Notes: a model not told the origin generated them from the letters alone. Counted from the first letter of the stretch, positions 7,222-16,138 are shown. The stretch is 64,000 nucleotides of DNA from Desulfitobacterium sp050251735 (GCA_050251735.1 JBFWMF010000007.1:1-64000); one strand, 5' to 3'. Program-made: numbers and translations.

Positions 7222-8999
7222 TGGTACAAGAACGTATTGCAAAACTAAGAAAACTAATGCAAGAGAATCAGGTGGACGCCTATATTGTACCGAGCTCTGA
7301 CTCTCATCTCAGTGAATATGTAGCAGATCACTTCAAATGCCGGGAGTGGATCTCGGGCTTTACCGGTTCCGCAGGCACAACGGTGATTACCTTATCGGAT
7401 GCAGGTCTCTGGACAGACGGCCGTTATTACATTCAAGCCGAAAAACAGCTCCAAAATTCTGGAATCCGTCTGTTCCGTGGAGCAGATCCCCGGGTTCCTA
7501 GTTATACAGAATGGTTAAAGGACCTTTTACCGACAGGAGCATCTGTGGGCTTTGATGGACATGTCTTCTCCACTAAACAGGTTCAAGATATGGAAAAGGA
7601 ATTTCAAGGTCAAGTCACCTTAAAATTCGGTTCTGATTTAATCGGGCAATTATGGCAGGATCGTCCTCCACTACCGACCACAGATGCCTTTATCTATGAT
7701 ACAAAATATGCCGGTCGGTCCCGTGGGGAAAAGTTAAACGAACTCCGTGAAAAAATCAAGGGCAAGGGAGCCAAAGTCCATGTACTCACAGCCTTAGATG
7801 ATATCGCCTGGCTTCTAAATATCCGAGGTGCTGATGTCCCCAATAACCCAGTGACTATAGCCCATGTCTTAGTCACTGAAGAGGCTTGCTATTTATGTAT
7901 CGATGAAGCTAAGGTTTCCGGTGCCATGAGAGCAGAGCTAGAGGGCGAAGGTATCCGGATAACAAAGTACGCAGACATTGTGAAGCTCCTGAAAGGGTTG
8001 CAAGCTAAAGATTCTGTCCTCTTTGACCCTGAATTGCTCAACGCTGTTCTTTATCATGCCATCCCTTCCGAAGTGAAGAAGGTGGAGGGAGCAAATCCTA
8101 CCGCTCTCCTCAAAGCCGTTAAAAATGAGACTGAGCTAGAGAACCTACGGACGAGCTCTATCCAAGATGGGGTTGTCATGGTTAAATTTATTAAGTGGCT
8201 CAAGACCAATCTCGGCAAAGAACCGATAACTGAGCTTACAGCCGGGGATTACCTGGATAATTTGCGCCGGGAAAACAAGGAATGTGTCGGCCTTAGCTTC
8301 GATACTATAGCCGGTCACAAGGATCACGGGGCCATGATGCATTACAAAGCCACCTCTGAAAGTGCCTATACCCTAAACCCAGAAGGATTCCTCCTCGTGG
8401 ATTCCGGCGGTCAATACTTCGGAGGGACCACAGATATCACTCGCACCCTTGTTTTAGGCCCCCTGACCGACGAAGAGAAAAGAGATTATACCCTCGTGTT
8501 GAAGGGCCATATTGCCTTAGCTACCGTGAAATTCCTCCATGGCGCTACAGGCTCTAATTTAGATGTTTTGGCCAGACAACCTATCTGGAAATATGGCCTC
8601 GATTATAAATGCGGTACCGGCCATGGAGTGGGGATGTTCTTAAATGTCCATGAAGGTCCTCAAAGACTGAGCCAAACACCCAACACCGTAAAGCTTGAAG
8701 AAGGTATGATATTAACCAATGAACCCGGTATTTACAAGGAAGGCAAATTTGGCATTCGTACCGAGAATATGATGGTGGTCGTTAAGGATGAAGAGACCGA
8801 ATTTGGTCAATTTATGCGCTTCGAGGCCCTGACCTATTGCCCGATTGACATTACGGGCGTGGACCAGAGCTTGCTCACTGATGAGGAAAAAGTGTGGCTC
8901 GCTGACTATAACACGATGGCTTACACCAAGCTGGAACCGTATTTGAATGACGAAGAAAAAGCTTGGTTAGCTCAAGAGATTGGGACTAAGCTGCAGTAA
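7218..8999 (+). CDS. Xaa-Pro aminopeptidase, three-domain M24B type
   Basis: This metallopeptidase removes N-terminal residues before proline. At 593 residues it is the long form, like eukaryotic aminopeptidase P1: two creatinase-N-like domains (~1-130 and ~150-300), then the pita-bread catalytic domain (~310-530) and a C-terminal tail. Metal ligands are visible as two Asp in DSGGQYFGGTTDITRT, His in GTGHGVGMF, Glu in TNEPGIY and Glu in IRTENMMV. The start at 7218 overlaps the DUF3343 stop; a second ATG follows directly at 7221. It appears to be co-transcribed with the selenium genes but has no known role in selenium metabolism, so it may simply share the promoter. Confidence 0.93.
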   Translation: MMVQERIAKLRKLMQENQVDAYIVPSSDSHLSEYVADHFKCREWISGFTGSAGTTVITLSDAGLWTDGRYYIQAEKQLQNSGIRLFRGADPRVPSYTEWLKDLLPTGASVGFDGHVFSTKQVQDMEKEFQGQVTLKFGSDLIGQLWQDRPPLPTTDAFIYDTKYAGRSRGEKLNELREKIKGKGAKVHVLTALDDIAWLLNIRGADVPNNPVTIAHVLVTEEACYLCIDEAKVSGAMRAELEGEGIRITKYADIVKLLKGLQAKDSVLFDPELLNAVLYHAIPSEVKKVEGANPTALLKAVKNETELENLRTSSIQDGVVMVKFIKWLKTNLGKEPITELTAGDYLDNLRRENKECVGLSFDTIAGHKDHGAMMHYKATSESAYTLNPEGFLLVDSGGQYFGGTTDITRTLVLGPLTDEEKRDYTLVLKGHIALATVKFLHGATGSNLDVLARQPIWKYGLDYKCGTGHGVGMFLNVHEGPQRLSQTPNTVKLEEGMILTNEPGIYKEGKFGIRTENMMVVVKDEETEFGQFMRFEALTYCPIDITGVDQSLLTDEEKVWLADYNTMAYTKLEPYLNDEEKAWLAQEIGTKLQ

Positions 9000-9017
9000 T
9001 ATAGAGGAGAGAAATGG

Positions 9018-9782
9018 ATGAAACTTATTTCATGGAATGTTAATGGCATCCGAGCCTGTCTGAACAAGGGCTTTATGGACTTCTTTGAAAAGGAACAAGC
9101 GGATATCTTTTGTCTTCAAGAAACGAAGATTCAAGCAGATCAGGTTCCTTTTCAACTGGAGGGGTATCACCAGTACTGGAATTATGCTCAGAAGAAAGGC
9201 TACTCAGGTACTGCTGTGTTTACAAAACAGGAGCCCTTGCAGGTCACCTATGGCATCGGCAAGGAAGAGCATGATCAAGAAGGCCGCGTCATTACTCTAG
9301 AATTTGGGACCTTCTATCTCGTAACGGTTTATACCCCCAACTCTCAAAAAGAATTAGCGCGCTTAACTTATCGCATGACCTGGGAAGAAGAATTCCTAGC
9401 TTATTTAAAGAGCTTGGAAAAAACCAAACCCGTTATCTTCTGTGGCGACCTTAACGTTGCCCATACAGAGATAGACCTTAAAAATCCTAAAACCAATCGC
9501 AAGAACGCTGGTTTTTCCGATGAGGAGCGGGCTAGATTCACCGAGCTATTAGAAAATGGCTTTATCGATACATTCCGCTACTTCTACCCAGATAAAACAG
9601 AGGCCTACACCTGGTGGTCGTACATGTTTAACGCACGAGCCAATAATGCGGGGTGGCGAATCGACTATTTCTGCGTCTCGGAAACCCTCAAGGACCATCT
9701 GAAGGATGCCCTCATCTACTCCGAAGTCATGGGCTCCGACCATTGCCCCGTCGGCTTAGAAATCTCTTCCCCATTTTCCTGA
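9018..9782 (+). CDS. xth: Exodeoxyribonuclease III / AP endonuclease
   Basis: This 254-residue enzyme belongs to the exonuclease III family of base-excision repair enzymes, which cut abasic sites and remove 3' nucleotides. Visible family motifs are SWNVNGIRAC at the N terminus, LQETKI (metal-binding Glu), GDLNVAHTEIDL (catalytic Asp/Asn), WWSY and the C-terminal SDHCPVGLEI (catalytic Asp-His). The RBS is GAGGAGAGAAATGG, and the gene lies 18 bp after the aminopeptidase gene. It closes this operon; a stable hairpin follows. Confidence 0.95.
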   Translation: MKLISWNVNGIRACLNKGFMDFFEKEQADIFCLQETKIQADQVPFQLEGYHQYWNYAQKKGYSGTAVFTKQEPLQVTYGIGKEEHDQEGRVITLEFGTFYLVTVYTPNSQKELARLTYRMTWEEEFLAYLKSLEKTKPVIFCGDLNVAHTEIDLKNPKTNRKNAGFSDEERARFTELLENGFIDTFRYFYPDKTEAYTWWSYMFNARANNAGWRIDYFCVSETLKDHLKDALIYSEVMGSDHCPVGLEISSPFS

Positions 9783-9793
9783 GACTTGTTTTC

Positions 9794-9826
9794 CGGGGGT
9801 GTTCCCTACATGTAGGGAACGCCCCC
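9794..9826 (+). terminator. Long palindromic hairpin after xth
   Basis: A 16-17 bp near-perfect inverted repeat, CGGGGGTGTTCCCTACA with TGTAGGGAACGCCCCCG, has one G-U pair. There is no immediate T tract, so this may be a weak or assisted terminator, or an mRNA 3'-end stabiliser. Confidence 0.6.
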
Positions 9827-9866
9827 GTGACGTTCTGAGTTTTCTCGAGCTTTTGTTATAGATCAG

Positions 9867-9895
9867 TTGACATAAATAAAGAGATGTAATAATAT
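9867..9895 (+). promoter_or_regulatory. Sigma-A-type promoter of the metA leader
   Basis: TTGACA at 9867-9872 is followed after 17 bp by TAATAT at 9890-9895. An overlapping TATAAT at 9893-9898 would have a less favourable 20-bp spacing. It lies ~45 bp upstream of the SAM riboswitch. Confidence 0.7.
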
Positions 9896-9942
9896 AATTT
9901 CTATAGCGTTGACCTACTACCTTAAATTAAATACAATCCAAT

Positions 9943-10052
9943 ATCTTATCAAGAGTGGTGGAGGGACTGGCCCAATGAAGCCCAGCAACCGGTATTCCCT
10001 AGAATACAGCGGTGCTAATTCCTGCGATGGAGCCATTGATAGATGAGAGAGG
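9943..10052 (+). ncRNA. SAM-I (S-box) riboswitch
   Basis: The segment carries the S-box signature in order: CTTATCAAGAG, then GGTGGAGGGACTGGCCC, GATGAAGCCC-like ATGAAGCCCAGCAACC, GGTGCTAATTCCTGC and the closing GATAGATGAGAG. These form the P1-P4 four-way junction that binds S-adenosylmethionine. With the terminator downstream it should switch metA off when SAM is plentiful. Confidence 0.95.
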
Positions 10053-10066
10053 AACTTAAGACCCGC

Positions 10067-10095
10067 AACCTCTTTCTTGTAAAGAGGTTTTTTTA
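10067..10095 (+). terminator. SAM-I riboswitch expression-platform terminator
   Basis: The stem AACCTCTTT / AAAGAGGTT with a 5-nt loop is followed by a run of T. It sits between the aptamer and the metA RBS and should form when SAM is bound. Confidence 0.9.
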
Positions 10096-10134
10096 TTATC
10101 ACATATGTGTTGAAACACTTGGAGGAGAGATAAC

Positions 10135-11052
10135 ATGCCGATCAATGTACCCGATGGCTTACCGGCTGCCGAAATACTTACCCAGGAAGATGTTTTTATC
10201 ATGGAAGAGGGTCGCGCCGAGCACCAAGATATTCGACCCCTGAGTATTGTGATTCTTAACCTTATGCCCAATAAAATAATCACCGAAACTCAGATTCTTC
10301 GCTTGTTAGGGAATTCCCCCCTGCAGGTGGATATTACTCTCCTCTATCCGGAAACCCACCTGACCAAGAATACCCCTGAGGAATACCTGATTAAGTATTA
10401 TCAGACCTTCGATAGTATTAAGGGCAAGAAATTTGACGGGATGATCATTACTGGTGCCCCCATCGAGCAAATGTCCTTTGAAGAAGTAGATTTCTGGCCG
10501 GAGCTCCAAAAGATAATGAATTGGAGTCAACACAATGTGTTTTCGACACTCTTTATCTGCTGGGGAGCGCAGGCTGGGCTTTACCACTTTTTTGGGGTGC
10601 CCAAGTATCCCTTACCGGGGAAAATGTTTGGGGTATTCCCTCATACCCTCAATCGCCGGGATGTCCGTTTGCTCAGAGGCTTTGATGATCTGTTTTATGT
10701 GCCTCATTCCCGGCATACGGAAGTCAGAAAAGAAGATATCCTAAAGGTACCGGAGCTGGAAATCCTTTCTGAGTCTGAGGAATCAGGGGTGTATTTAGTC
10801 GGGACCAAGGGCGGACGGCAGATTTTCGTGACCGGTCATTCTGAGTATGATCCCCACACCTTGAAATCTGAGTATGATCGCGATGTGGCACAGGGGCTCG
10901 CCATCAATGTTCCCCAAAATTATTACCCTGGAGATGACCCGAGCAAGCAGCCCACCGTCAAGTGGCGAGGCCATTCCAATTTGCTCTTTGCTAACTGGCT
11001 GAATTATTACGTCTACCAAGAAACCCCCTACAACTTGGACGAAATAAAGTAA
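10135..11052 (+). CDS. metA: Homoserine O-acyltransferase, MetA fold; predicted to use acetyl-CoA
   Basis: This 305-residue enzyme activates homoserine for methionine synthesis. The catalytic Cys142 (FICWGAQAG), His235 and Glu237 (GHSEYD) are present. Residue 111, which decides the acyl donor in this family, is Glu (TGAPIEQM). Established work links Glu111 to acetyl-CoA and Gly111 to succinyl-CoA, so I infer O-acetylhomoserine as the product despite the usual 'succinyltransferase' label. The RBS is TTGGAGGAGAG. It is controlled by the SAM-I riboswitch just upstream and appears to be a single-gene unit. Confidence 0.95.
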   Translation: MPINVPDGLPAAEILTQEDVFIMEEGRAEHQDIRPLSIVILNLMPNKIITETQILRLLGNSPLQVDITLLYPETHLTKNTPEEYLIKYYQTFDSIKGKKFDGMIITGAPIEQMSFEEVDFWPELQKIMNWSQHNVFSTLFICWGAQAGLYHFFGVPKYPLPGKMFGVFPHTLNRRDVRLLRGFDDLFYVPHSRHTEVRKEDILKVPELEILSESEESGVYLVGTKGGRQIFVTGHSEYDPHTLKSEYDRDVAQGLAINVPQNYYPGDDPSKQPTVKWRGHSNLLFANWLNYYVYQETPYNLDEIK

Positions 11053-11165
11053 AAAAGTATCTTAAGATAATATATCAGGGTCAAGGGTAAGAAGATCCGA
11101 AGAATCTAAATAAATACCCAAATAGAATTCAAATTAATCATCAGACAAGAAAGAAGGATGCAAAA

Positions 11166-11768
11166 ATGTCAAACTACGCACAGGATCGGGAGGCTGCTTG
11201 GCAGCTTCTTAATGAATATGTAAAAAGTGAGACACTATTGCGACACTCGCTAACGGTAGAAGCAGTGATGCGTCATTTTGCTACCCTCTATCAAGAGGAT
11301 CCGAACCTCTGGGGTAATATTGGCCTCCTCCACGATATTGATTATGAGATGTACCCCGATCAGCACTGCCGCAAAACGAGGGAAATTCTCACTCCCAAAG
11401 AATTAAGCGATGAATTCATCCGAGCCATCGAAAGCCATGGCTATGGCCTAGTCCATGATGTGGAACCCCGAGAGAATGTCGAGAAGGTTCTCTTTACCAT
11501 TGATGAACTGACCGGTCTGATCTCGGCAACTGCCTTGCTTCGCCCCAGCAAAAGCATCCATGATTTAACCACAAAATCTGTCAAAAAGAAATGGAAGCAA
11601 AAGAGCTTTGCTGAGAATGTCAACCGTGAAGTCATCGAAGAAGGAGCAAACCGCCTCGGCAAAGCTCTCGATGAGATTATCGAAGAAACCATCAAAGGAA
11701 TGCGCACGATCGCTTCAGAAATTGGCTTAGAAGGCAACATCGAAGCAGGTCAAGAAGCTGGAAAATAA
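11166..11768 (+). CDS. HD-domain hydrolase
   Basis: This 200-residue protein has a single HD phosphohydrolase domain. The metal ligands are visible as His in LLRHSLTVE, the His-Asp pair in LLHDIDYEM, His in AIESHGYG and a later Asp in TIDELTGLI. The family cleaves phosphomonoesters or nucleotides; the substrate is unknown. The RBS is GAAAGAAGGATG. It lies 113 bp after metA without a clear terminator in between, so read-through from metA is possible. It has no functional link to its neighbours that I can show. Confidence 0.85.
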   Translation: MSNYAQDREAAWQLLNEYVKSETLLRHSLTVEAVMRHFATLYQEDPNLWGNIGLLHDIDYEMYPDQHCRKTREILTPKELSDEFIRAIESHGYGLVHDVEPRENVEKVLFTIDELTGLISATALLRPSKSIHDLTTKSVKKKWKQKSFAENVNREVIEEGANRLGKALDEIIEETIKGMRTIASEIGLEGNIEAGQEAGK

Positions 11769-11798
11769 ACACGCTAGCAAAAATATACAAAATAGCTC

Positions 11799-11827
11799 TT
11801 GACAGTGGAAGTGTAATAGATTAGAAT
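11799..11827 (+). promoter_or_regulatory. Sigma-A promoter of the serine T-box leader
   Basis: TTGACA at 11799-11804 and TAGAAT at 11822-11827 are separated by exactly 17 bp. The T-box leader begins just downstream. Confidence 0.85.
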
Positions 11828-11834
11828 CATAACA

Positions 11835-12070
11835 TCGTTAATCTATAGCTGAACACGATGAACGGACGTCCTACGCTGATTAGGTAAAGAGAGCTGACGG
11901 GTGGTGCAAGTCAGTCTATGAAGCCAATGGATTCCATCCGGGAGTGGCCAATGATGAATTGTGACGGGTTCCGCCCGATATTGCGGACATAAGTTGGCCG
12001 TATACGGCAACATGGGTGGCAACGCGGGAGTAACCTCTCGTCCCTAATTTGGGACGAGAGGTTTTATTTA
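11835..12070 (+). ncRNA. T-box leader, probably serine-tRNA responsive
   Basis: Visible T-box parts are the AGAGAGCTGACGGGTGGTGCAAGTCAGT region of stem I given here only by position (11888-11914), and the antiterminator motif GGGTGGCAACGCGGG near 12014-12028. The terminator stem AACCTCTCGTCCC / GGGACGAGAGGTT at 12032-12064 follows. The likely specifier codon is UCC (Ser) at 11933-11935, flanked by a purine as in other T-boxes. This fits serC-serA downstream: uncharged tRNA-Ser would favour read-through. The codon assignment is from the primary sequence only and is less certain than the T-box itself. Confidence 0.88.
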
Positions 12071-12084
12071 TTTTCGGCAATGCA

Positions 12085-12206
12085 CTGCTTTTGCTTCTTC
12101 AGTTTGGAGAAGCAAGGTGGCATACATCATTGTCCATGTGCTGAGATCGGCTAGAACTTGGGTGGCACCGCGGAATACCCGCCCCAATACTGGGGTGGGT
12201 TTTGTT
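12085..12206 (+). ncRNA. Second, shortened T-box antiterminator/terminator module
   Basis: After the first terminator comes a second T-box motif, GGGTGGCACCGCGG at ~12160-12173, with its own terminator ACCCGCCCC / GGGGTGGGT plus TTTTG (12177-12206). The space before it is only ~85 nt and holds a simple hairpin, TTGCTTCT / AGAAGCAA (12099-12118), with no recognisable stem I or specifier loop. It may be a degenerate second T-box, or a second checkpoint that shares the upstream tRNA-sensing stem. Confidence 0.75.
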
Positions 12207-12271
12207 TATTTTTAAGTAACCAATATATGTTAATACACATAAATATTTATAATTAAGGGGGATATTACAAG

Positions 12272-13354
12272 ATGAAGAAAGTCTACAATTTTTCGGCAGG
12301 CCCTGCTGTTCTGCCCCAAGAAGTCCTTCAAGAAGCAGCCACAGAAATGTTGGATTACCAGGGAACAGGTATGTCCGTCATGGAAATGAGCCATCGTTCC
12401 AAGACTATTGAAGGGATGATGCAGGAAGCAGAACAGGATTTGCGAGATCTGCTCCAGGTCCCTGACAATTATAAAATCCTTTTTCTTCAAGGGGGAGCAT
12501 CCCAGCAGTTTGCCATGATCCCCATGAATCTCATGAAAAATCGAGTTGCAGATCATCTCAATACCGGGCAATGGGCCAAGAAAGCCATCAGCGAAGGCAA
12601 AATTTATGGGAAGATCAATGTTATCGCTTCCTCAGAGGATCAAAACTATAGCTACATTCCTGATCTTAAAAATCTAAAGTTCTCTGAAGATGCCGACTAT
12701 GTCTATATCTGCCACAACAACACCATCTTTGGTACCAAGTTTAACGAGCTTCCGGAGGTGGGGGACAAACCCTTAGTGACGGATATGTCCTCGGATTTCC
12801 TCTCTGAGCCCATTGATGTTACAAAATATGGTCTAATTTTTGCCGGAGCACAAAAGAACGTAGGACCTGCTGGGGTCGTGATTGTAATTATCCGCGAGGA
12901 TTTAATCACCGAGGACGTTTTAAACGGAACCCCCACCATGCTGAAGTACAAAGTACATGTCGACAATAACTCGGCCTACAACACACCGCCGGTCTATGGT
13001 ATCTATATTTGCGGCAAAGTGTTCAAGTGGCTGAAGAAGCTCGGTGGATTGGAAGCTATGAAGAAAATCAATGAGGAAAAGGCAGCCGTCCTTTATGACT
13101 ACCTAGACAACAGCACGATGTTTAAAGGAACTGTAGTCAAGAAGGACCGCTCCTTAATGAATGTTCCTTTTGTAACCGGCTCTGAGGAATTGGACGCTAA
13201 ATTCATCAAGGAAGCGAAGGCTGCAGGATTAGAAAATCTTAAAGGTTACCGCACAGTCGGAGGAATGAGAGCTAGTATCTATAACGCCATGCCCATGGCA
13301 GGAGTCCAAGCTCTCGTCGACTTTATGAGAAAGTTCGAAGCAGAAAACAAGTAA
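12272..13354 (+). CDS. serC: Phosphoserine aminotransferase
   Basis: SerC converts 3-phosphohydroxypyruvate and glutamate to phosphoserine in serine synthesis. The 360-residue length is normal. Family signatures are YNFSAGPAVLPQEVLQEA at the N terminus, the LQGGASQQFAM phosphate-binding region and the PLP lysine in FAGAQKNVGPAG. The C terminus has GYRTVGGMRASIYNAMP. The RBS is AAGGGGGATATT. The gene lies behind the tandem T-box leader and is followed by serA, so both should respond to tRNA charging. Confidence 0.97.
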   Translation: MKKVYNFSAGPAVLPQEVLQEAATEMLDYQGTGMSVMEMSHRSKTIEGMMQEAEQDLRDLLQVPDNYKILFLQGGASQQFAMIPMNLMKNRVADHLNTGQWAKKAISEGKIYGKINVIASSEDQNYSYIPDLKNLKFSEDADYVYICHNNTIFGTKFNELPEVGDKPLVTDMSSDFLSEPIDVTKYGLIFAGAQKNVGPAGVVIVIIREDLITEDVLNGTPTMLKYKVHVDNNSAYNTPPVYGIYICGKVFKWLKKLGGLEAMKKINEEKAAVLYDYLDNSTMFKGTVVKKDRSLMNVPFVTGSEELDAKFIKEAKAAGLENLKGYRTVGGMRASIYNAMPMAGVQALVDFMRKFEAENK

Positions 13355-13443
13355 GGAAGGAATCCTGTGTCGTTTCGAAAAACAGGAAGTAATTTATGTG
13401 GGGAACGGCACAGTGTCGTTCCGAAAGAAGAGGAGTGTTTAAT

Positions 13444-14607
13444 ATGTTCAAAATCAATTGCTTAAATAAAATCTCGGAAACAGGTTTAGGGCTTTTTACA
13501 GATCACTACGTGAATGTCGATCGTCACGAGGATGCCAATGGAATTCTTGTGCGCAGTGCAAAAATGCATGACCTAGATCTACCCAACACCATCGAGGCAA
13601 TTGCCAGAGCAGGGGCCGGAGTCAATAATATTCCCCTAGAAAAATGTGCTGAAAAAGGAATCGTCGTTTTTAATACCCCTGGTGCCAACGCCAATGGTGT
13701 AAAAGAGATGGTTTTAGCCACTATGATTATGGCCGCCCGTAATCTTATTGGTGGAGTAAACTGGGTAACCTCCTGCCAGACGGATCCTGATGTGGCTAAC
13801 TTAGTGGAAAAGAACAAGGCTAAGTTTGTCGGTACCGAGATCAAGGGCAAAAAGCTGGGAGTCATCGGCTTAGGTGCCGTCGGAATTCTTGTCGCTAATG
13901 CTGCCAATAAGCTGGAGATGGAAGTCTATGGCTATGATCCTTATATTTCCGTGGAGCATGCTTGGAAGCTCTCTAAGTTTATCAAGCCCATTAAATCTGT
14001 AGATGATATCTTCCGGGAATGCGATTTCATCACGGTCCATGTCCCCTTAACAGATTCCACTAAGGGTATGTTTAATAAGAATGCTTTCGAGCAAATGAAG
14101 GATGGAGTAATCCTCTTGAACTTCTCCCGAGATACTTTAGTCGAAGAGGATATGCTGCTAGAAGCTCTAAAGACAGGCAAAGTGGCCAAATATGTTACGG
14201 ACTTCCCCAACCCAAAAGTCTGTGGGACAGAAGGAGTCATCGCTATTCCGCACTTAGGAGCTTCTACTGCTGAGTCGGAAGAGAATTGTGCGGTCATGGC
14301 AGTCGAACAAATGATGAACTATCTTGAGAATGGCAACATTAAGAACTCCGTAAACTATCCCAACTGTGATATGGGGGTCTGCACCCAAGCAGCCCGGATT
14401 GCCATCAATCACAAAAACGTTCCCAATATGCTGGGCCAATTCACCTCGACCTTAGCTAAGGAAAATGTCAACATCTCCGATCTTATGAACAAGAGTAAAG
14501 GCGGTTATGCCTACACCCTCATCGATATCGAGACTCCGGCCGAACCGGATATGATCGATAAGCTCCGGGAAATCGAAGGGGTCTTACGGGTCAGAGTCAT
14601 TAAGTAA
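13444..14607 (+). CDS. serA: D-3-phosphoglycerate dehydrogenase, short form with ACT domain
   Basis: This enzyme oxidises 3-phosphoglycerate, the first step of serine synthesis. The 387-residue product has a D-2-hydroxyacid dehydrogenase core with the NAD-binding GLGAVGILVANAA near residue 140. The catalytic Arg, Glu and His lie in NFSRDTLVEEDML, the conserved DFPNPKVCG region and IPHLGASTAESEENCA. A C-terminal ACT domain covers ~315-387 and suggests serine feedback. I chose the ATG at 13444, with GAGGAG upstream; the frame is open back to 13396 without a better site. It is co-transcribed with serC, 89 bp downstream. Confidence 0.95.
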   Translation: MFKINCLNKISETGLGLFTDHYVNVDRHEDANGILVRSAKMHDLDLPNTIEAIARAGAGVNNIPLEKCAEKGIVVFNTPGANANGVKEMVLATMIMAARNLIGGVNWVTSCQTDPDVANLVEKNKAKFVGTEIKGKKLGVIGLGAVGILVANAANKLEMEVYGYDPYISVEHAWKLSKFIKPIKSVDDIFRECDFITVHVPLTDSTKGMFNKNAFEQMKDGVILLNFSRDTLVEEDMLLEALKTGKVAKYVTDFPNPKVCGTEGVIAIPHLGASTAESEENCAVMAVEQMMNYLENGNIKNSVNYPNCDMGVCTQAARIAINHKNVPNMLGQFTSTLAKENVNISDLMNKSKGGYAYTLIDIETPAEPDMIDKLREIEGVLRVRVIK

Positions 14608-14618
14608 AAAACATCTAC

Positions 14619-14831
14619 AGGATTTTGCTTTTCGTGTTCACTCTGTAAGCTGCGCGCACCCGTTCTAACGCTCAAGCACTTCGCTTCGTCGGGTTCCTGA
14701 CTAAATCGCCATCCTTGGCTCTCTAGTCAGTTGGAAACGTCCTGTTTCCAACCCGACTCCGCTGCGTACTTTTCGCGAAGAACGGGTAGCTGCTCGCTTA
14801 GAAGTCGTTCTCTGCGATAAAGCAAAATCCT
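14619..14831 (-). repeat. Structured dispersed element, copy A
   Basis: This is one copy of a multi-hairpin element (see the findings). Its ends are a perfect 13-bp inverted repeat, AGGATTTTGCTTT / AAAGCAAAATCCT. Inside are the hairpin GTTGGAAAC / GTTTCCAAC, the helix TGACTA / TAGTCA and the helix GTCGGG / CCCGAC. It fills the gap between serA and the DUF1015 gene. I call it '-' because copies C and E run the other way. Confidence 0.85.
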
Positions 14832-14896
14832 TGGGTAGTTTTTCAGGCAAAGAGGGACTTGACCCTTTTTGCAAAAAGCACGACGGAGGGAAGAAG

Positions 14897-16138
14897 ATGG
14901 CAACCATTAGACCGTTCAAAGCCTTAAGACCTAGGAGAGATATCGCCCACCAAGTGGCGGCCCTCCCTTATGATGTCTATAATCGAGTGGAGGCTCTCGA
15001 GGAAGTACGGAAGGAACCCCTTTCTTTTTTGCAAATCGACCGCTCTGAGACGCAATTTCCTGAGGATTTTAATCCCTATGATCCTCAGGTCTACCAGAAA
15101 GCTCGAGAGCTTCTGCAGAAAATGATAGCGGAAGGTATTTTTGTTAGAGAAGAAAAAGCCTGCTATTACATCTATGAGCTCACCATGGATGGGCGAGCTC
15201 AAACGGGCTTAGTCGGGTGCGCAGCCATCGACGATTACTTGAATGATGTCATTAAAAAACATGAAAAGACCAGAGAAGATAAAGAGCTCGATCGCATCAA
15301 TCATGTGGATGTATGTAACGCCCAGACCGGTCCCATCTTTCTTGCTTATCGTTCGCAGGCAGTGATCAATGAAGTGATTGAGCGCGTAAAAAAAGAACCG
15401 CCTCTCTACGATTTCACAGCCCCCGACGGTATCAAACATCGGGCTTGGCTGATCACTGAAGAACACGATCTGGGAAAAATAGAGACGGGCTTTGCGGCTA
15501 TTCAAAGCATCTATATTGCGGATGGACATCATCGTACCGCTTCAGCTGTCAAGGTTGGACTCAAACGCCGGGCAGAAAACCCTGATTATACGGGAGAAGA
15601 GGAATTTAATTTCTTCCTTTCGGTGCTCTTTCCCCATGATCAGCTCATGATCTTGGACTATAATCGGGTGGTCAAGGATCTCAACGGCCTCAGCAAGGAA
15701 CAATTTCTGACTGAGATCACCAAGTCCTTTGAGTTGGAAGTGTGGGGCGATACGCCCTATAAGCCGACTGAGAAAGCCACCTTCGGCATGTTTTTAGATA
15801 ATGAATGGTATAAGCTCACGGCTCGGGCAGAAATCAGGTCAGCGGATCCTGTAGAGGGTTTGGATGTGTCCTTGCTACAAAATCACCTCTTGACCCCGAT
15901 TCTGCAGATTAAGGATATCCGCACGGATAAGCGTATCGACTTTGTGGGCGGCATCCGTGGACTGAAGGAATTAGAAAAAAGGGTCAACACGGATATGAAG
16001 TGTGCGTTTGCCATGTTCCCAACCTCGATTCAGGAGCTGTTTGCCGTATCAGATGCCGGTCAATTAATGCCTCCCAAATCCACCTGGTTCGAACCCAAAC
16101 TGCGCAGTGGATTATTTATCCACGAGTTAGATTCCTGA
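14897..16138 (+). CDS. DUF1015 family protein
   Basis: This 413-residue protein covers the full length of the DUF1015 family. Recognisable segments are ATIRPFKALRPRRD, ALPYDVYNRVEA, a central IADGHHRTASAV and a C-terminal AMFPTSIQELFAVSDAGQLMPPKSTWFEPKLRSG given here by position (residues ~373-406). The GHHR segment recalls ParB/Srx-type nucleotide-binding folds, but no activity is established. The ATG at 14897 follows CGGAGGGAAG; an open extension upstream overlaps the repeat and is not used. It often follows serC-serA in Clostridia-like genomes, hinting at a link to serine or phosphoserine metabolism. This is an inference. Confidence 0.85.
   Translation: MATIRPFKALRPRRDIAHQVAALPYDVYNRVEALEEVRKEPLSFLQIDRSETQFPEDFNPYDPQVYQKARELLQKMIAEGIFVREEKACYYIYELTMDGRAQTGLVGCAAIDDYLNDVIKKHEKTREDKELDRINHVDVCNAQTGPIFLAYRSQAVINEVIERVKKEPPLYDFTAPDGIKHRAWLITEEHDLGKIETGFAAIQSIYIADGHHRTASAVKVGLKRRAENPDYTGEEEFNFFLSVLFPHDQLMILDYNRVVKDLNGLSKEQFLTEITKSFELEVWGDTPYKPTEKATFGMFLDNEWYKLTARAEIRSADPVEGLDVSLLQNHLLTPILQIKDIRTDKRIDFVGGIRGLKELEKRVNTDMKCAFAMFPTSIQELFAVSDAGQLMPPKSTWFEPKLRSGLFIHELDS

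Noticed and set aside
9794..9826. The GGGGG/CCCCC hairpin as another REP copy
   Set aside because: It lacks the GGGGACAGGTCCC core and the A/T-rich arms of the REP family.
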